From positions 62,001 to 126,000 of the forward strand of contig JAXGLD010000001.1 in NCBI GenBank assembly GCA_040769385.1: a stretch of 64,000 bases of DNA, written 5' to 3'. Shown here one piece after another: positions 8,684-15,874 of the stretch. The DNA comes from PHAA01 sp022706565. GTDB lineage: Bacteria; Bacillota; Syntrophomonadia; Syntrophomonadales; Syntrophomonadaceae. How positions within the stretch are numbered: the stretch's first letter is position 1; each line of letters starts with the position of its first letter. The notes under the pieces were generated by a model. It was not told the DNA's origin, made no database searches, and saw only the letters and a list, made by a program, of their open reading frames with translations. The position numbers and the translations under genes were made by a program.

Positions 8684-8788
8684 ATGGATGTGATCAATCA
8701 TCCGGTCTTTATGCTTTCCAGCCAACCTCAAGAGATGGACGAGATCACGGCCGCGGTAGATCAGATTATCGCTGCCAGCAACAAGTAA
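8684..8788 (+). pseudogene. Short ORF, possibly the tail of a lost gene
   Basis: A 34-residue frame (MDVINHPVFMLSSQPQEMDE...) ends 13 bp before the DUF2703 gene. It has no ribosome binding site, and the frame is open for only ten codons upstream of the ATG. The composition (HPVFML, then an amphipathic EMDEITAAVDQII helix) looks like the C-terminal helix of a larger enzyme, perhaps a DegT-type aminotransferase. That identity is a guess. It may be a remnant left by recombination, or a real small gene cotranscribed with the next one. Confidence 0.3.
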
Positions 8789-8801
8789 AGGAGAATGAAT
8801 C

Positions 8802-9365
8802 ATGACCAAAATCGATCTTAACAAAACCTGCTGCGATGGGGAACCGGGGTGCTGTACGCCGGCCGGCTCACCCATCATCATGGAAAAGCCGGTGAGGAAG
8901 ATAAATATAGATTTCCTCTACCTGGACCTGAGCGTGTGCACCCGCTGCCAGGGAGCCGACACCAGTCTGGATGAGGCCTTGGCCGAGGTAGCGGGGGTGC
9001 TGGCGGCGACCGGAGTAGAGGTGGCCGTCAACAAGGTCAATGTCAACACCGCCGACCTGGCGGAACAATACCAGTTCATCAGTTCGCCCACCATCAGAAT
9101 CGACGGCCGGGATATTCAGCTGGACGTCCGGGAAAGCCTGTGCGAATCGTGCGGGGACCTGTGCGGAGATCAGGTGGATTGCCGGGTATGGGTTTACCAG
9201 GGGCGGGAGTACACCGTGCCCCCTAAGGGCATGATCATCGAGGCCATCCTGAAAGCCGTCTACGGGGGTCAGCCCCCCGCTGAAAACGAGCCCGGGGAAT
9301 ACGTTATGCCGGAAAATCTGCGCAACTTCTATGCGGCCATGGCCAGGGGAATACAGAATAAGTAA
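8802..9365 (+). CDS. DUF2703 family cysteine-rich protein (second copy)
   Basis: This 187-residue protein begins with two vicinal cysteine pairs (CCDGEPGCC). The DUF2703 core follows: IDFLYLDLSVCTRCQGADTSL, SSPTIRIDGRDI, then CESCGDLCGDQVDC. The SSPTIRIDG segment resembles the cis-proline loop of a thioredoxin fold. AGGAG precedes the ATG. It shares its family with the arsenic-operon protein at 2365-2802 but is longer at both ends. A role in binding or reducing metalloids is inferred from the cysteines and the neighbouring ars operons only. Confidence 0.8.
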   Translation: MTKIDLNKTCCDGEPGCCTPAGSPIIMEKPVRKINIDFLYLDLSVCTRCQGADTSLDEALAEVAGVLAATGVEVAVNKVNVNTADLAEQYQFISSPTIRIDGRDIQLDVRESLCESCGDLCGDQVDCRVWVYQGREYTVPPKGMIIEAILKAVYGGQPPAENEPGEYVMPENLRNFYAAMARGIQNK

Positions 9366-9443
9366 GGAGAACGCGGGGGGGGAGCGTGTCACCTTCGGGG
9401 TCGGCATTTTGCGCACCAGTTCGGATCAATTCAGGGGCTGGAA

Positions 9444-9471
9444 CAAAAAAATGCCGACATCAAATGCCGGC
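9444..9471 (-). terminator. Rho-independent terminator of the NifX/MinD cluster
   Basis: On the minus strand an 8-bp stem with one mismatch (GCCGGCAT, 3-nt loop, ATGTCGGC) is followed directly by seven T residues. It lies about 115 bp past the last gene of the minus-strand cluster. Confidence 0.75.
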
Positions 9472-9585
9472 TAGAAGAGGGTAGGACATTTATCTTCTCC
9501 CGCCCCGGGGTGGCCCCCACACCCCGGATACAGGCAGGGGAATTCCATTTTTCAGCGTCAATCCTATTAATGTTCCAAGAACGCG

Positions 9586-9969
9586 TTATATACTGCCGCA
9601 ACCCTGCATCGAGCCATGATCGCAGCCCTCATGATGCTGATGGTCGCGGCAAATGGAACCGGTCGAGGTTAGTTTTCCCAGCAGGTATTGTTGGGCAGCA
9701 TCCCGGGCCGGACCCTGTGCTCCCAGGATCACCGTGATGCCCTTCTCGTTAAAAATGTCGACTGCCCCGCCGCCCATTCCGCCCGAGATAACCACATTGA
9801 CCCCCAGGTCGTTCAAAAAATTAGGCAGGAAGCCCGGTTTATGCCCTGGATTGGGTATAGATTCGCTGTTGATTATTTCCGAGCCCCGCGCTTCGTAGAT
9901 ATTAAAATTAATACAATGGCCGAAATGGCCCGCCACCTTGTCTTGTTCACTGGCTACTGCTATCTTCAC
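9586..9969 (-). CDS. NifX/NifB-C family (dinitrogenase iron-molybdenum cofactor-like) protein
   Basis: This 127-residue protein starts MKIAVASEQDKVAGHFGHC, the hallmark of the NifX/NafY/NifB C-terminal fold, which binds metal clusters. A conserved GGMGGGAVDIF segment follows, and the tail is rich in His and Cys (HQHHEGCDHGSMQGCG). No nitrogenase genes are nearby. In such clusters these proteins are thought to carry FeS or other metal clusters with Mrp/MinD ATPases. The start overlaps the mrp stop as ATGA. Confidence 0.88.
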   Translation of the reverse strand: MKIAVASEQDKVAGHFGHCINFNIYEARGSEIINSESIPNPGHKPGFLPNFLNDLGVNVVISGGMGGGAVDIFNEKGITVILGAQGPARDAAQQYLLGKLTSTGSICRDHQHHEGCDHGSMQGCGSI

Positions 9970-10814
9970 TTTATGACCTCCATTTTTTCATTCCGAGTTA
10001 AAACATCTGCTGCCTCATTTAGCCAATCAATCTTGAATTCTTCGATCCTGCCCTGATCGCATAACTCCGCCAGCTGGGGGTCGACTGGCAGCCGGGCCAG
10101 CACCTCCAGGCCATATTGGGCGGCTATCCGGCCCACATGGCTGGTTCCAAAAATATCGTGATTCTGGCCACAGTCGGGACAGTTAAAATAGGCCATGTTC
10201 TCTGCCAGCCCGATTACTGGAACCTTCATCAGTTGAGCCATCTTGACTGCTTTGGAGACGATCATACCCACCAGTTCCTGCGGCGAGATCACAATGATAA
10301 TGCCATCCACCGGTATGGACTGGAAAACCGTCAGGGGAACATCGCCGGTGCCAGGCGGCATATCGATAAACATGTAGTCGACGTCATCCCATATGACATC
10401 GGTCCAGAACTGCTTGACGGCCCCGGCCAGGATAGGCCCCCGCCAGAGGACTGGATCGCTGTCATTGTCGATAAGCAGGTTGACCGACATGATGTCTATG
10501 CCGGTCAAGCTTTTCACCGGCAGCAATCCCATGGCATTACCTATAGCCTTATCGGTAATACCAAATATCTTGGGTATCGACGGCCCGGTTATATCGGCAT
10601 CCAGGATGGCCACATTATATCCCTTTCGTTGCATGGTGACCGCCAGAAGGGAGGTGACCAGGGATTTGCCCACCCCTCCTTTGCCGCTGACCACCCCGAT
10701 AACCTTTTTGACCCGGCTCAACTCATGGGGTTCCTCCAGCATACTCTTGGGTTCTCTTCTTTCCGCGCAGTCTACCCCGCAGGTGCTGCATGTCTGGGTA
10801 CAGTTGTCGCTCAA
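9966..10814 (-). CDS. mrp: Mrp/NBP35-family FeS-cluster carrier ATPase
   Basis: This 282-residue P-loop ATPase has a cysteine-rich N-terminus (CTQTCSTCGVDC), Walker A GKGGVGKS near residue 45, the DMPPGTGD motif, and the C-terminal NCPDCG pair that bridges an FeS cluster in the dimer. The N-terminal cysteines make it NBP35-like. Family knowledge assigns a scaffold or carrier role in FeS assembly. It lies between a MinD/ferredoxin ATPase and a NifX-like protein, suggesting they act together. Confidence 0.92.
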   Translation of the reverse strand: MSDNCTQTCSTCGVDCAERREPKSMLEEPHELSRVKKVIGVVSGKGGVGKSLVTSLLAVTMQRKGYNVAILDADITGPSIPKIFGITDKAIGNAMGLLPVKSLTGIDIMSVNLLIDNDSDPVLWRGPILAGAVKQFWTDVIWDDVDYMFIDMPPGTGDVPLTVFQSIPVDGIIIVISPQELVGMIVSKAVKMAQLMKVPVIGLAENMAYFNCPDCGQNHDIFGTSHVGRIAAQYGLEVLARLPVDPQLAELCDQGRIEEFKIDWLNEAADVLTRNEKMEVIK

Positions 10815-10938
10815 TTTTCATTCTCCTTTTCAAATATATAGTGCGATATTGGTCTGCCATGCTGTCAACAACATATCTTATTAAGCCGGCCGGACTACAC
10901 CAGTGCAGGCACTCCAATCCTAACCTGAACCCGTCTGT

Positions 10939-11832
10939 TTACGACTCCCGGATCCGAATACCTCCGCCGCTCTCATCCCCCAGCAGGGTCATAGTCTGCC
11001 CAAACACCTCCCGGACCGCCCGGCCTGATGGGCAATCAACATCTACTATGCTGCGGGCTTCATTAACAGCCTTAACCGCCTCCGGGTCATAGGGGATAAA
11101 TCCTAATAGGGGCAAATTGTTGAGTTCGCAAAAGGCGGCTATTTTTTCACTGTTGCCGGGGCTGGTATCGTATTTGTTGACACACACGGCTACCTTGGTC
11201 TGGAATTGCCGGGCGGTTCTGATGATGCGCTCCATATCACTGATTCCAGACATGGATGGTTCGGCAATTATCAGCACCATGTCGACCCCGCTGAGGGAAG
11301 CAATCACCGGACAACCGATGCCGGGCGAACCATCGATTATCGCCAGGTCAGCATCATTAATCACCGATATCATCTGCCTTTTGACCTCGGTGACCAGCTT
11401 GCCGGAGGTACCGCTGCCCATCTTCAGCTGGGCGGTGGAGAACACCGCATGGTTGAGGTACAGCCTCAATTCCCCGGCCACCGCCGGATGCAAAGACACC
11501 GCTCCGACCGGGCATACATATTCGCAGACCCCACATCCTTCACAGACATAATCATCCACGGTATAGACAGGCTCGGTCCTGATGGCATCAAAGCGGCAAT
11601 ACTGCCGGCAAAGGTCACATTCGATGCAGATCTGCTCCTCTATTTGCGCCTTGGGTAGCCCGTAATAGTCGGTCCGCCGGGGCTCTGATTCCTGCTCCAG
11701 AACCAGGTGCAGGTTGGGCGCATCCACATCGCAATCGGCATATACCCTGGCCTGGGCTAACTTGATAAAAGCGGAAGCCACCGTGGTTTTCCCGGTGCCG
11801 CCCTTACCGCTGAGGATCAAGAGCTGTTTCAT
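10939..11832 (-). CDS. MinD-superfamily ATPase with inserted 2x[4Fe-4S] ferredoxin domain (copy B)
   Basis: This 297-residue protein starts MKQLLILSGKGGTGKTT. A two-cluster ferredoxin is inserted after the first strand-helix unit (CIECDLCRQYCRF near residue 68 and CEGCGVCEYVCPV near residue 97), followed by the rest of the MinD fold (IIDGSPGIGCPVIASL). It overlaps the upstream sister gene by 29 bp, so the two are probably coupled and may form a heterodimer. The function is not established in the family; electron-linked cluster or metal handling is inferred. Confidence 0.9.
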   Translation of the reverse strand: MKQLLILSGKGGTGKTTVASAFIKLAQARVYADCDVDAPNLHLVLEQESEPRRTDYYGLPKAQIEEQICIECDLCRQYCRFDAIRTEPVYTVDDYVCEGCGVCEYVCPVGAVSLHPAVAGELRLYLNHAVFSTAQLKMGSGTSGKLVTEVKRQMISVINDADLAIIDGSPGIGCPVIASLSGVDMVLIIAEPSMSGISDMERIIRTARQFQTKVAVCVNKYDTSPGNSEKIAAFCELNNLPLLGFIPYDPEAVKAVNEARSIVDVDCPSGRAVREVFGQTMTLLGDESGGGIRIRES

Positions 11833-12661
11833 GCTGCACCTCCTCCCTCACTGCCTCCAGCAGGGACGCGAATAAGGCCCGATACCGGTCACTTTCACGG
11901 ATTGCCACCAGGCCTTCGGAGTTTAAGACCCCCAACTCCTGCTCGTAATCAATCCGGGCCAGTATCTTGATGCCTTTGGCCTGGCAGTATTGTTCGGAGG
12001 GGTTGGGGCCCTCCAAACATTTGTTGAGCACCACCCCATGGGGTTTGCCGAACAACTGCGCCAGTTCATGGACCAGGGCCAGGTTATGGGCCCCAAAAAT
12101 GGTAGGCTCCGCCACCAATATGCAATAATCGGAATCCCTGACACTCTCCATCACCGTACAGGCACTGCCGGGGGGACAGTCGATAAAGGTCAGACCCGCG
12201 GGGACGTCGGCCAGCAACTTCTTGATTATGGGGATCCCGGAAGCCTCTCCGGTATTCAGCATCCCGGTCATTACCCTGACATCTTCGGAAAAACCTCTCT
12301 CAATCACCCCGATGGGCTGATCTCTCTCCGTCAAAGCCCTCAGAGGGCACAGTAATATGCAGCCCCCGCAGGAATGGCAGACCTCTTCGAAAATCATCAG
12401 CCTCTGATCGACATAAGCCAGGGCATTGAATTTGCAGAACTCCACGCATTCCCGGCAACCATTACATAATCCCTGATCCACCGCCGGGATTTTGACGGTG
12501 ATCTCTTCGGTTACCACATCGGCAGGCTTGAAAAACAGATGCCCGTTGGGCTCCTCCACATCACAGTCGATATATGCGGCATCTCCGGCCAGAGCGGCCA
12601 GGTTCACCGACACCAGGGTCTTGCCGGTGCCACCCTTGCCGCTTAAGACCGCTATCTTCAC
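11804..12661 (-). CDS. MinD-superfamily ATPase with inserted 2x[4Fe-4S] ferredoxin domain (copy A)
   Basis: This 285-residue sister of the next gene has Walker A SGKGGTGKT at residues 7-15. The inserted ferredoxin has two CxxCxxCxxxC motifs (CNGCRECVEFC and CHSCGGCILLC), and the switch II strand reads FIDCPPGSACTVME. Paired MinD/ferredoxin ATPases next to NifX and DUF134 genes recur in anaerobes. It starts one base after the stop of the NifX-like gene, so the genes form one operon. Confidence 0.9.
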   Translation of the reverse strand: MKIAVLSGKGGTGKTLVSVNLAALAGDAAYIDCDVEEPNGHLFFKPADVVTEEITVKIPAVDQGLCNGCRECVEFCKFNALAYVDQRLMIFEEVCHSCGGCILLCPLRALTERDQPIGVIERGFSEDVRVMTGMLNTGEASGIPIIKKLLADVPAGLTFIDCPPGSACTVMESVRDSDYCILVAEPTIFGAHNLALVHELAQLFGKPHGVVLNKCLEGPNPSEQYCQAKGIKILARIDYEQELGVLNSEGLVAIRESDRYRALFASLLEAVREEVQHETALDPQR

Positions 12662-12662
12662 C

Positions 12663-13031
12663 TTATTGGCCTCCCTGACCGTGAAATCCGGGGTGAAAAT
12701 CTTCCAAGGGACTTAGGCCGCTGCCTTTATAGGCGTCGATATTATCCTGGATCGAATCATTGACGGTCTTGAACATCTTGATGCCGGCGGCAGCGACTAC
12801 CTGAGCGGCGTTTTCGCCGCAGCGGGGGGTAAGCAAAACCTTGGCCTGGCTGTCTACTACCGTTTGGGCCGCCTTGATACCGGCACCACCCTGGCTCATG
12901 GCAGCCGGATTGGTGATAAAATCTGTGCTGCCGCTATCGGTATCGTATATCAGGAAATAGGGCGCCCGTCCGAAGGACACACACACCTTGCTTTTCATGG
13001 ACTTGTCATCAACAGGTACAGCAATGAGCAT
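12663..13031 (-). CDS. NifX/NifB-C family protein
   Basis: This 122-residue NifX-like protein begins MLIAVPVDDKSMKSKVCVSFGRAPYFLIYD. One cysteine occurs in the GRAPYF region and another in LLTPRCGENAA. The ATG at 13031 follows AGGAGG by seven bases, so the few codons upstream are not translated. It is the first of two such proteins in the cluster and lacks the His/Cys-rich tail of the other. Confidence 0.88.
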   Translation of the reverse strand: MLIAVPVDDKSMKSKVCVSFGRAPYFLIYDTDSGSTDFITNPAAMSQGGAGIKAAQTVVDSQAKVLLTPRCGENAAQVVAAAGIKMFKTVNDSIQDNIDAYKGSGLSPLEDFHPGFHGQGGQ

Positions 13032-13094
13032 TGCTGGACCTCCTTTCTGCATGATAATTGTTCCTATAATTTGCAGCCAGCAGGTTTCTCAGGG

Positions 13095-13499
13095 TTAATC
13101 GTCCGGCTTAGAGAAAACTGATTTATCGAGCTGTTCTCTTTCCCTTTCTTTCCAGCCGATCCGATGACGGTGGCAGCCTCCGCATCGGCAGAGTTCCTCC
13201 AGCCCTTCACACAGTTGGAAGTCTCCCCCTTCGATTCTCAGCACCTTGCTGTTCACCAGGGAATCAGCCAGTTTTTGGCGGGCATCATTATATATGCGCT
13301 GCACGGTGGTCCGGGCGATATTCATCTGTTCGGCGCATTGTTCCTGGGTAAAGCCCTGTAAGTCGATGAGCCTGATGGTCTCATATTCATCCACCGACAT
13401 GACTACACAGTTTTCCGGACTAATCGGTCGGTTCAGCGGGCCAAAGCTATCGCTGGCCGGCATGCAGCAGACCTTTCTCCACTTTCTTGGTCGGGCCAC
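13095..13499 (-). CDS. DUF134 family DNA-binding protein
   Basis: This protein of about 134 residues starts (GTG)ARPRKWRKVCCMP, exactly the DUF134 opening. A sigma-70 region 4-like helix-turn-helix follows (VDEYETIRLIDLQGFTQEQCAEQMNIARTTVQRI), and the cysteine-rich C-terminus (CEGLEELCRCGGCHRHR) probably binds a metal or FeS cluster. It is likely the regulator of this cluster. GTG at 13499 fits both the family start and the GAGGTGA ribosome site. Confidence 0.88.
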   Translation of the reverse strand: MARPRKWRKVCCMPASDSFGPLNRPISPENCVVMSVDEYETIRLIDLQGFTQEQCAEQMNIARTTVQRIYNDARQKLADSLVNSKVLRIEGGDFQLCEGLEELCRCGGCHRHRIGWKEREREQLDKSVFSKPDD

Positions 13500-13512
13500 T
13501 CTCAATCACCTC

Positions 13513-13917
13513 TTAACTAACCGGGCTACGGCTCCCGGTCAGACTCTCCAGACGCTTGTTTATAGAAGCCAGTTGGTCCTCCAGTTCCTTTTTCCGCCGC
13601 TGCAGTCTCTGCCCCTCAGGTTCCAGGTTGAATTCCCCACCGGCTCTCTTCCGGCGCGCGCGGGCAAATCCGCAGCCCAAGCCCAGGATAGCGGCACCGC
13701 CCAATCCCCTGGCTATGCCTTGTCCCAATCTGGACGCCAATCCCCACCCTGCTCCTCGACCCATACCCGGCACAAAACCCATGGCCGCGCCTCGCCCAAA
13801 GGCTCTCCCAGCCCGGGCTCCACGCCGCAGGGCATCAGCACCCATGATACACATCCCCATTCCTCTGCCCGTCATGGGACCGATGCCCAACGGTCCGGTT
13901 CCATCTCTAGCTGGCAT
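13513..13917 (-). CDS. DUF5320 family glycine/arginine-rich protein
   Basis: This 134-residue protein has the family opening MPARDGTGPLGIGPMTGRGMGMC, a long Gly/Ala/Arg-rich middle with small apolar turns, and a C-terminal coiled coil (EGQRLQRRKKELEDQLASINKRLESL). The function is unknown. DUF5320 genes usually sit beside DUF134, NifX and MinD genes, as here. The second ATG (13917) is chosen because AAGGAGGT is seven bases upstream; the first ATG is one base from it. Confidence 0.82.
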   Translation of the reverse strand: MPARDGTGPLGIGPMTGRGMGMCIMGADALRRGARAGRAFGRGAAMGFVPGMGRGAGWGLASRLGQGIARGLGGAAILGLGCGFARARRKRAGGEFNLEPEGQRLQRRKKELEDQLASINKRLESLTGSRSPVS

Positions 13918-13939
13918 TCTCATGACCTCCTTAAGGTTT

Positions 13940-13992
13940 TTGACATATGTCTGTTATGTTTGTAGTCTAGATTAGTATTGAGCATATGTCAA
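13940..13992 (-). promoter_or_regulatory. Promoter region with paired inverted repeats before the DUF5320-DUF134-NifX-MinD operon
   Basis: TTGACATATG (13940-13949) and its exact inverse CATATGTCAA (13983-13992) flank 33 bp. The outer arm on the minus strand supplies a -35 TTGACA, with a weak TAGACT about 17 bp on. The inner arm also forms the perfect palindrome GACATATGTC. This looks like a two-site operator, possibly for the DUF134 protein of the same operon. Confidence 0.5.
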
Positions 13993-14168
13993 TAATAAGA
14001 CTGTTTGGTCAGCACAAAAATTTGAACCGGACGATTAGGACTATCCCATCGCCGGTTCATCGATTCTGGTTTTGGCATCTGCAACCCTTCTATTCAGTTA
14101 AGAAATCATATCTACCGGCTCTGGCCAAGTCAATCCTCGCGACCTGTTCCTGCCTTAGGTAGGCAGCA

Positions 14169-14855
14169 CTACAACTCCTCGACTGTGGCTACTAGCCGGG
14201 TAAAGGCCGACTTCAGGTTCTCCTGCTGCAAATCCCAGACCGTCCACCCAGTCAGGGGCAAATCGTGGATTCTCTCGCAGTGAGGGATGGGATCGGCCAG
14301 GGTTTCATAACCAAAATAATCGCCCAGGGCAAACAGCTGCTGGCTGTTGTGCTCCCACTCCTTGGTGTTTATCTTGTTAGATATGATCAGATCCACCGGC
14401 CTGGCATCATCTTCGACGCCTAGATTCTGCTGCAGGGTCCGGATTAGGCCCAATTCGTCCAGATGCTCGAGATCGGTGCAGACCGCCAACTTGTAGGGCA
14501 GATCAATTAACTGTTTTGCATGTTCAATCGAAGCCGGATGTATCAGTATGTACTCATAATCCGTTCCTTCCATGAATGGGACCAAGGCATCAGCTACAGT
14601 CTGCCCCCCTTCAACGCAAGCGAAGCTCAGCAGATCCACGCCCAGGCGGGTCGAAGTTATGGGTGGACCGGGCGCCTGGCAGCCCTGACTAGTCTGGAGG
14701 GGGACAGTTCCCAGCCATTGGATGAGTTTTTGATTGTTTCCCCAGTCCAGGATTAATACCCGACGGTCCTTGGCAAGCAGACCGGTGGCCAGATTGACGG
14801 TCACCGTGGTCTGACCGCTGCCGGGATGTCCGTTGATAATCGTGATCACCTTCAT
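14169..14855 (-). CDS. MinD/ParA-like protein with an altered P-loop
   Basis: This 228-residue protein has the MinD/ParA fold: an N-terminal MKVITIINGHPGSGQTTVTVNLATGLL, then VLILDWGNN and a C-terminal partner surface. The deviant Walker A normally reads KGGxGKT. Here it reads GHPGSGQT, with both lysines lost. ATP hydrolysis is therefore doubtful, and it may be a regulatory or structural relative. AGGAGG precedes the ATG. It lies alone between the MinD/Mrp cluster and a HesB-like gene. Confidence 0.75.
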   Translation of the reverse strand: MKVITIINGHPGSGQTTVTVNLATGLLAKDRRVLILDWGNNQKLIQWLGTVPLQTSQGCQAPGPPITSTRLGVDLLSFACVEGGQTVADALVPFMEGTDYEYILIHPASIEHAKQLIDLPYKLAVCTDLEHLDELGLIRTLQQNLGVEDDARPVDLIISNKINTKEWEHNSQQLFALGDYFGYETLADPIPHCERIHDLPLTGWTVWDLQQENLKSAFTRLVATVEEL

Positions 14856-14959
14856 ATGCGCCCCTCCTGCTGATCAACATCTGATTCCTCTGTCTGGTAT
14901 GTTCATCATAACAGGAAAACAACGATGCCAACATGCTGATTCTATGGGGTTATTACCAC

Positions 14960-14987
14960 AAAAAAGCCGGCGCTGCCAAGGCCGGCT
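14960..14987 (-). terminator. Terminator downstream of the first HesB-like gene
   Basis: On the minus strand AGCCGGC and GCCGGCT form a 7-bp stem with a 9-nt loop, followed by a run of T. It lies about 130 bp past the end of the HesB-like gene. Confidence 0.7.
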
Positions 14988-15116
14988 CAATTTCTTATCC
15001 ACATCTATTAAAACACAAAGCATCCTCGTTTCGGTTACATCAATCTGGCTCTACAGTCGGTCCCGAAAGACTTGACTGCCTCCAGCGTTGCAGGGCCGCC
15101 TGCTGCAGCTGATCCA

Positions 15117-15410
15117 TCATTGGCAAGATGACAAACCGCCTCGTCTGATGAAGTATTTCAGCAGCCAGGAGTAGTCGATTACGGCATTGCGTAGGAACGG
15201 TTCCAGTTCGGGATCGTATACCACTTTGATCCCGCCATGTTCGACCACCCTATCGTTCTCATTAGTTGACTCATCCAGAGTCAAATACAGATTCGGGCCG
15301 CCTCAGCCGATGCCGCCGAAATTGACCCGCAGCCTGGCCTCCCGGGATATCTTGTTTTGGTCCTGGCCCTGCTTGAATTTCTGGCGGGCCTTTTCGGTTA
15401 TGTTGAACAT
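15117..15410 (-). CDS. HesB/IscA-like selenoprotein (in-frame UGA at codon 36)
   Basis: Read through one TGA (15303-15305), the frame gives a 97-residue HesB/IscA-like protein: MFNITEKARQKFKQGQD..., RLRVNFGGIG-U-GGPNLYLTLDES, then VVEHGGIKVVYDPEL. The UGA falls exactly where IscA proteins have the first cluster-binding cysteine (GGxGCGGP). The C-terminal CGC of IscA is missing; the protein ends in LSSCQ. HesB-like selenoproteins with Sec at this cysteine are known from comparative genomics. A SECIS-like hairpin lies just after the UGA. The ATG follows GGTGA. A standard caller would split or miss this gene. A paralogue with UGA at the same codon is at 28044-28340. Confidence 0.85.
15266..15284 (-). 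other. SECIS-like hairpin of the first HesB-like gene
   Basis: On the minus strand a perfect 7-bp stem (TTGACTC / GAGTCAA) closes a TGGAT loop. The loop starts 24 nt after the UGA, within the usual window for bacterial SECIS elements, which sit inside the coding frame and have G in the apical loop. The 16 bases TGACTCTGGATGAGTC recur after the UGA of the second HesB-like gene. Confidence 0.65.
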
Positions 15411-15484
15411 CTCTCTCACCTGCCTTCCCAAGATCATTCATACCTTTACCACATACGCCGCTCGGCAATAGGCAAATTGTCACC

Positions 15485-15534
15485 ATACCCCAACGGGGTA
15501 TATATAATATACCCCATTCATTCCCTAAGTGCAA
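15485..15534 (-). promoter_or_regulatory. Promoter of the first HesB-like gene, overlapped by a CsoR/CstR-type operator
   Basis: On the minus strand TTGCAC (15529-15534) and TATATT (15506-15511) are 17 bp apart. Overlapping the -10 is a perfect inverted repeat, GGGGTATAT, 3 nt, ATATACCCC (15495-15515). A second, ATACCCC, 3 nt, GGGGTAT (15485-15501), shares its GGGG half. ATACCCC/GGGGTAT dyads are the classic targets of the CsoR/RcnR/CstR repressors that sense copper, nickel or persulfide. Confidence 0.7.
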
Positions 15535-15756
15535 TGGTCCCGTTAATTTTACCTTTATTCTTTTGTCCCCAGTACGACATCAACCCCACAATTTTTATAG
15601 AACTTAAACAAAGTCATCACCGGATCTTCACAAACGGACCTTACAATAATCACATATCCCTATACATGAGTAAGTTTATCATTCAAAGCCCTGGATTCAT
15701 TTTAACCACGAAGCTTCATCTCGGAGTGCTGCCAAGCGGTTGCCGCCGCCAATAAT

Positions 15757-15796
15757 AAAGCCGATGCTCCCTGGTCGGAGCACCGGCTTTTTTATT
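15757..15796. terminator. Bidirectional terminator
   Basis: A 14-bp stem with a single mismatch (AAAGCCGATGCTCC / GGAGCACCGGCTTT, 6-nt loop) is followed by T-rich sequence on both strands. On the minus strand it lies about 85 bp beyond the secreted repeat protein gene. Confidence 0.75.
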
Positions 15797-15830
15797 AGTC
15801 GCAAAACTGGTTTTTACCAGAACGGGAAGC

Positions 15831-15855
15831 GAGGCAAAAGAACCGTCCCCGTGCC
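15831..15855 (-). repeat. Dispersed GGGGACGGTTCTTTTGCC-type repeat, copy 1
   Basis: On the minus strand the sequence reads GGCACGGGGACGGTTCTTTT followed by GCCTC. Versions of this 20-25 bp unit also occur at 26251-26283, 32233-32252 and 36306-36328, always between genes. Similar short units in Clostridia accompany REP-type sequences or IS200-like TnpA elements, but no such gene is visible here. Confidence 0.55.
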
Positions 15856-15874
15856 CCGTGCCCGTGCCCAGTAC

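Larger units (their letters stand above)
15411..15874. other. 464-bp intergenic region without a gene
   Basis: This stretch holds the HesB-like promoter and operator (15485-15534), a strong hairpin (15757-15790) and a copy of a dispersed GGGACGGTT-type repeat (15831-15855). Between 15540 and 15750 I see no convincing gene or RNA; short frames there lack ribosome sites. Confidence 0.6.

Noticed and set aside
15040..15120. A 26-codon minus-strand frame overlapping the end of the first HesB-like gene
   Set aside because: It has an ATGA overlap but no family match and an odd composition; too short to support.
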